Source: Actinomycetes bacterium (GTDB taxonomy: Bacteria > Actinomycetota > Acidimicrobiia > Acidimicrobiales > RAAP-2). From it: 9,091 nucleotides of DNA. A program made the translations under genes and the position numbers. The notes under the pieces were generated by a model. The model was not told where the DNA came from. It did not search any database and was given only the letters and a program-made list of their open reading frames with translations. Positions 6,096 through 9,091 of the stretch are shown piece after piece (the first letter of the stretch is position 1; every line of letters starts with the position of its first letter). Where the stretch lies: NCBI GenBank assembly GCA_025352305.1, contig JANXTQ010000031.1:1-9091 (forward strand). The letters are read 5' to 3'.

Positions 6096-6913
6096 CGCCC
6101 GAGGCGCGCTTCAATGGTCTGATCGGCCGAGAGATCCAGCTGTGCCCATCGAGCGGGATCCTCGTGCTCTAACAAGCTGCGCGGAGCGAGCCCCACTAAT
6201 TCGCAACGAATAATTCGTGCCTGCGCACTCAGCAGGGCCGAAACGGCGTCAAATATTTCACTGGGTCGACTCGCGCGAACGTCAATCAGGTTGCAACTGA
6301 CTTGGACGGCGCCCGTGACCGCGAGTCCGAGAGCTCGTACGGTGCTCGAGCGCAGCGAGCGGGCAATTCGTTGAGCGTCAACGAGAGTGGCGCCCTCAAT
6401 CCAGATATTCCACGCGACCAACATCTCTCTTTGTCCGACCGCGCACACCCCGGCGTGCGCCAACGGATGCGGCGCAACAAAGTCGGGTACCAAATCCTTG
6501 AGTGCCCGCCGACGAATTTCGGGCAACGTGCGGATCGATCCGTTCGTCAGGGGACCGTAAAGAAACGTGGAGACTCCGAGTTCGTGCGCCATCCAGTGGG
6601 CCGTTTCATCACGCAGAGTGACGGCGCGCGCGGTCTGCTCCGAAGAAAGAGCGACGAAGGGAACAACGTCAACGACACCCAGACGAGGATGAACGCCGTC
6701 GTGAGCATCGAGAGTCAGGTTGTCAACGGCCGAGCTAATCAAGGCCCGAACGTCTCGAAGCAGCGGCTCGGGATGATTGATCAAGGTGAAGACGGAACGG
6801 TGGTGACTGGGGTCGCGGTGAGCGTCGCGCAGCGACTCGCCGCCAACCAACTCAAAGGCCGCGAGCTTTGCAGCATCGCGGCCTTCTGAGATGTTGATCA
6901 CGCACTCGAACAC
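6092..6913 (-). CDS. ftcD: Glutamate formiminotransferase
   Basis: The enzyme exchanges formimino (or formyl) groups between glutamate and tetrahydrofolate, in histidine breakdown or folate salvage, in the cytoplasm. The 273-residue product shows family signatures in order: NISEGRD near residues 7-13, HHRSVF (37-42), HDGVHPRLGVVDVVPF (71-86, including the catalytic-His region) and QVSCNLID near the C-terminus. It is somewhat shorter than the usual stand-alone form of about 300 residues, and there is no fused cyclodeaminase domain. GTG 6913 is used because it places the signature at the normal N-terminus. No clear Shine-Dalgarno is present, though TAGATT lies 9 nt before the start. It follows the second whiB by 16 nt on the same strand and may be cotranscribed. 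No hut genes are nearby, so the 5-formyl-tetrahydrofolate role is possible. Confidence 0.88.
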   Translation of the reverse strand: MFECVINISEGRDAAKLAAFELVGGESLRDAHRDPSHHRSVFTLINHPEPLLRDVRALISSAVDNLTLDAHDGVHPRLGVVDVVPFVALSSEQTARAVTLRDETAHWMAHELGVSTFLYGPLTNGSIRTLPEIRRRALKDLVPDFVAPHPLAHAGVCAVGQREMLVAWNIWIEGATLVDAQRIARSLRSSTVRALGLAVTGAVQVSCNLIDVRASRPSEIFDAVSALLSAQARIIRCELVGLAPRSLLEHEDPARWAQLDLSADQTIEARLGR

Positions 6914-6929
6914 GGTGCGTGAAATCTAT

Positions 6930-7178
6930 CTAATTCGTGTTCACCGTCAACGTGCCCCGACGTCGAGCGCGCTGCAGGCGCCGACGCTCACGCTCGCTCT
7001 TGCCGCCCCACACTCCGTGGTCCACGTGATTGTCGAGGGCGTAGATCAAGCACGCCTCGGCCACGGGGCACTGAGCGCAGATGCGCTGAGCCTTAATTAC
7101 TCCGACACCATCCTGGGGAAAAAACGTGGCGGCCGGGTACTCCCGGCACTTGCCATCTGCCATCCATTCGGTGTTCAT
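6930..7178 (-). CDS. Second WhiB-family iron-sulfur regulator
   Basis: This protein of 82 residues has cluster cysteines C11, C34, C37 and C43 (C-x22-C-x2-C-x5-C), the GVWGG turn (about 55-59) and the basic helix SERERRRLQRARRR. The segment FFPQDGVGVIKAQRIC distinguishes it from the other whiB here, so the two are not recent duplicates. I cannot place it in a numbered WhiB class. An open frame extends upstream to 7271, but the ATG at 7178 is chosen because AAGGAGGG lies 6 nt before it and the usual short N-terminus results. On the minus strand GCGACA, 18 bp, TACTGT (-10 at 7213-7208) is a possible promoter, with a CRP-type box further upstream. ftcD follows after 16 nt. Confidence 0.93.
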   Translation of the reverse strand: MNTEWMADGKCREYPAATFFPQDGVGVIKAQRICAQCPVAEACLIYALDNHVDHGVWGGKSERERRRLQRARRRGTLTVNTN

Positions 7179-7246
7179 AGTCGCCCTCCTTGACGGGTTC
7201 ACTACTGACAGTACCGAGGTTCGAGGGTCCGTGTCGCATTCTGGCT

Positions 7247-7262
7247 TGTGACCTTTTTCACA
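7247..7262. promoter_or_regulatory. CRP/GlxR-type binding site
   Basis: TGTGA, six bases, TCACA is an exact match to the consensus TGTGAnnnnnnTCACA shared by enterobacterial CRP and actinobacterial Crp/GlxR. It lies between the divergent second whiB gene and the small gene at 7379. It sits about 69 bp upstream of the whiB ATG and about 53 bp from the start site predicted from TACTGT. It could serve either gene. Confidence 0.6.
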
Positions 7263-7324
7263 GGTATCCATATGAGGTGTACGACGCCGACGGCGCGGCG
7301 AGATGTCACTAAATCCTCAGGGAG

Positions 7325-7330
7325 TAAACT
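7325..7330 (+). promoter_or_regulatory. Possible -10 box for the small gene at 7379
   Basis: TAAACT fits TAnnnT and lies about 49 bp before the GTG start. TGTCAC about 15 bp upstream is only a poor -35. Confidence 0.3.
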
Positions 7331-7378
7331 GGTGCCCCACGTAGAGAACCGTACGTCTAAGTCGCTAAAGGAGCTCCT

Positions 7379-7657
7379 GTGAGCCTCAATGCCAGCCCCG
7401 AAGTCACCGAAGTCACCGATCCGGTCGGCCACGTCCAGGTCATCTACCTCGGCCCGGTCGCTCCGCACTGGGAGTGCCGTATGGTTTTTGGCGAAGAGGA
7501 GCAGATTCAGGACTTCGTTGACCGCATTGATGCCCGACTTCGTTTCTTGCCCCCCCACGATCCCCAGTTTCGCCGCAACCGCGAACGAGTTAACCGCGAC
7601 GCCGAACGCGAAAACCTGATTGTGGAGTGGGTCCTCGGCTACGACGAAGAGAACTAA
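7379..7657 (+). CDS. Small acidic protein of unknown function
   Basis: I do not recognise this protein of 92 residues. It begins with GTG and has AAAGGAG 6-7 nt upstream inside the short palindrome GGAGCTCC. The N-terminus carries EVTEVTD from a 9 bp tandem repeat. HVQVIYLGPVAPHWEC, FGEEEQIQDFVDRIDARL and a charged C-terminal half rich in Arg, Glu and Asp follow. No signal peptide or membrane segment is seen, and it has a single cysteine. Codon use resembles its neighbours and the frame is clean, so it is probably a real cytoplasmic protein. It is divergent from the second whiB and convergent with the zincin-like gene, whose stop codon it overlaps by four bases. Confidence 0.8.
   Translation: MSLNASPEVTEVTDPVGHVQVIYLGPVAPHWECRMVFGEEEQIQDFVDRIDARLRFLPPHDPQFRRNRERVNRDAERENLIVEWVLGYDEEN
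7400..7417 (+). repeat. 9 bp tandem repeat within the small gene
   Basis: CGAAGTCAC occurs twice in tandem at 7400-7408 and 7409-7417, then CGA starts a third copy. It encodes the EVTEVTD stretch near the N-terminus, so length changes here would stay in frame. Confidence 0.7.
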
Positions 7658-8778
7658 GCCAGCGGAGAGTTAGTGACCCGCTCGAGCCAGTCGAAGGGTC
7701 GCTCTAACTCATCGTGACGTGGCAATCCGTCCGCGCGCAGCAACGCCGTAAAGGCCTCGAGTCCGTGTTGGCTGACAATGGACGCCACGAAGGCGTCCGC
7801 TGTGGTCTGTTCGACCCCGTGAGGATCAATTCCGAACAGGGCCGCAGCGGCGTCCTCACCTCGAGCGTCAGCTAAAAAGTAACGGCGGTACGCCTCGCGC
7901 AACTGGACGAGGGGGCCAAACATCGCTTCGCTGATCTCAAAGGCCGTGGCGTCAATTACCGCGCGCAACACCGCAACGGCCGCGTTAATGGCCCGAGTGG
8001 CGTCGGTGGCTTCGGGCATGTCAATTCCGTCGAGCAACGCTTCGGGGTTGCCCATCAGAGCCGCCAAATCGCTCGGATCGCTGAGATTCGACAGTTTTGA
8101 CAGGATGTCACCCTGAGCGGCGGCCGCATCGCGAACGGCGTCGATGAGCAAGGCGCGTAGCGCGTCGCCCGTTCCGTTCTGACTAAGAATCACCGACGCC
8201 ACGATCTCTCGAGCGAGTGCGAAGGCACTCGTCGCGTCAGGATCGAGCGACCACTCTTCGGCGAAGCGCGCCACGTTGTTGACGACGAGCAGTCGCGACT
8301 GATTGTCGCGCGGAAGCGCCAAAGCAGCGAGGGACCACGCTCGTTCCGAGAAGTGCCCCGCGACCGATCCGAGCTGAAATCCCACGAAAAGCGGTCCAAT
8401 GGTGGAAGCGAGTTGACCGAGCGTCGCCGAGAGTGAGGGGTCAACTAGGCCAGTGAGGTCAGCAGCGGGTGCGTCAATCATCGGTGCCATCAACGGTCGC
8501 CACTGCTCGAGCGCCGCGACGGTCAGCTCCGTTCGATTGGCGGCAACAACTCCGCTGTCGACCTGCACGGCGAAGATGCTGGACACGCGTCGAGACACGA
8601 GAGATTCGAACTGCTCGAGGCGTTGACGTTCGGCCGGCTCGGGGTTGGGATCGCCGTCGCTGCCGCGCGCGACGTTCAGTGCGAGGCTTCGCGCGGTCTC
8701 AAACCAGGCGTCGGGACCCTGTTGGCCCAAGATATTGAACAGATCTCCGAAGATGGATCCAAAGGGGTTGTCGCTCAT
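7654..8778 (-). CDS. Zincin-like protein (TIGR03624/DUF2342-type, Rv3195-like)
   Basis: This protein of 374 residues resembles the actinobacterial zincin-like putative hydrolase group. It shows the N-terminal DNPFGSIFGDLFNIL opening, LASTIGPLFVGFQLGSVAG (about 123-141), a VVNNVARFAEEWSLDP stretch (about 165-180) and then ALAREIVASVILSQ (about 187-200). Related zincins carry their metal-binding helix at that last position. No HExxH motif occurs anywhere, so peptidase activity is doubtful; related members also seem to show RE rather than HE there, so this may be normal for the group. There is no signal peptide. Start ATG 8778 has only a weak purine run upstream. It begins 9 nt after the stop of the PDZ protein gene, indicating cotranscription. 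The family call is moderate, as it rests on remembered motifs. Confidence 0.7.
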   Translation of the reverse strand: MSDNPFGSIFGDLFNILGQQGPDAWFETARSLALNVARGSDGDPNPEPAERQRLEQFESLVSRRVSSIFAVQVDSGVVAANRTELTVAALEQWRPLMAPMIDAPAADLTGLVDPSLSATLGQLASTIGPLFVGFQLGSVAGHFSERAWSLAALALPRDNQSRLLVVNNVARFAEEWSLDPDATSAFALAREIVASVILSQNGTGDALRALLIDAVRDAAAAQGDILSKLSNLSDPSDLAALMGNPEALLDGIDMPEATDATRAINAAVAVLRAVIDATAFEISEAMFGPLVQLREAYRRYFLADARGEDAAAALFGIDPHGVEQTTADAFVASIVSQHGLEAFTALLRADGLPRHDELERPFDWLERVTNSPLA

Positions 8779-8787
8779 AACCCCAAC

Positions 8788-9091
8788 TTATGGCTGACAT
8801 GCGAGAGTTACCGCGGTCGCGCTGAAGTGGCCGTGGCGGATGAAGGTGACGACCACGATCGAACGCGGCGGCTCGGCGTAGAGGTAGTTGAGCAACGAGT
8901 CAATTGAGTCGAGTGACACTCCACCAATGGACTTCAGTTGATCGCCGACGAGTAAGTGCCCGGTCGCGGGACCCTGTTTCACCTTGACGACGAGGACACC
9001 GCCGCCTTGGTAGGTTTCGCCCTTTATGAGCAGGGCGCCGTGACAGCCCCCGTTTTGGGCGATGACCGCCGCGACGGTGGCAATGTACTGA
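8788..9091 (-). CDS. C-terminal part of a PDZ-domain protein, probably HtrA-like serine protease (partial)
   Basis: About 100 residues are visible before the stop at 8788, with the frame open to the window edge. They form a PDZ domain: GVLVVKVKQGPATGHLLVGD, then QLKSIGGVSLDSIDSLLNYL, then RSIVVVTFIRHGHFSATAVTL. The GPA...L..GD..KSIGG..L pattern is the usual ligand-binding PDZ of envelope proteases. As PDZ is the last domain, a HtrA/DegP-type S1 protease fits better than the PDZ plus Lon-like family (Rv3194c/YlbL type), where a peptidase domain follows PDZ. The catalytic region, if any, lies outside the window. The GTG at 8982 is internal, not a start. The zincin-like gene follows after 9 nt. 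Confidence 0.75.
   Translation of the reverse strand, partial: QYIATVAAVIAQNGGCHGALLIKGETYQGGGVLVVKVKQGPATGHLLVGDQLKSIGGVSLDSIDSLLNYLYAEPPRSIVVVTFIRHGHFSATAVTLACQP

Noticed and set aside
6302..6889. 195-codon plus-strand open frame opposite ftcD
   Set aside because: It is fully antisense to a gene with clear family motifs, and its translation has no recognisable features.
7179..7271. N-terminal extension of the second WhiB protein up to 7271
   Set aside because: A strong AAGGAGGG precedes ATG 7178 at ideal spacing, and the extension would run through the predicted promoter and most of the CRP box.
8788..8982. Separate 64-residue gene starting at 8982
   Set aside because: The reading frame continues upstream to the window edge and the residues before 8982 complete the PDZ domain, so the GTG is internal.

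Overview
The window looks like a chromosomal segment of a moderately GC-rich actinobacterium. Two WhiB-family genes, which are restricted to Actinobacteriota and their phages, are the strongest sign. A mycobacterial-type Sdh1 succinate dehydrogenase, a MoxR-like ATPase paired with a VWA protein (as in Rv0958/Rv0959) and a zincin-like TIGR03624-type protein agree with this. The DUF6941 gene and the unspecialised gene order would suit an uncultured or environmental lineage such as Acidimicrobiia, but that placement is a guess. No phage, plasmid, CRISPR, rRNA or tRNA signal was seen.

Layout: (1) 1-1450, minus strand: start of sdhA (cut by the window edge) preceded by sdhC, in the order sdhC-sdhA expected for Sdh1. 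(2) 1451-1765: a 315 bp divergent intergenic region. It holds the sdhC promoter region and a striking rod-like inverted repeat of about 126 bp flanked by exact short direct repeats, followed by a possible leaderless promoter. (3) 1766-5178, plus strand: a two-gene operon of a MoxR/ChlI-like AAA+ ATPase and a VWA protein with intact MIDAS residues, stop and start overlapping. (4) 5295-5711: a DUF6941-like protein. (5) 5820-6095: a WhiB2/WhmD-like regulator with a perfect 22 bp palindrome just upstream. (6) 7178-6092, minus strand: a second WhiB gene followed by a glutamate formiminotransferase. (7) 7379-7657: a small unrecognised protein, divergent from the second whiB; a perfect CRP-type box lies between them. 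(8) 9091-7654, minus strand: the C-terminal end of a PDZ-domain protein, probably a HtrA-like protease, followed by a zincin-like protein without a visible HExxH motif.

The genes do not form one pathway. The tightest functional unit is the ATPase/VWA pair, which by family analogy works as a chaperone or metal/cofactor-insertion machine. The PDZ protein and zincin-like protein form a second likely unit in envelope protein quality control. The most unexplained item is the palindromic element at about 1579-1735: it reads equally well as a structured RNA or as a small inserted MITE-like element. The most testable regulatory items are the palindrome before the first whiB and the CRP box before the second.
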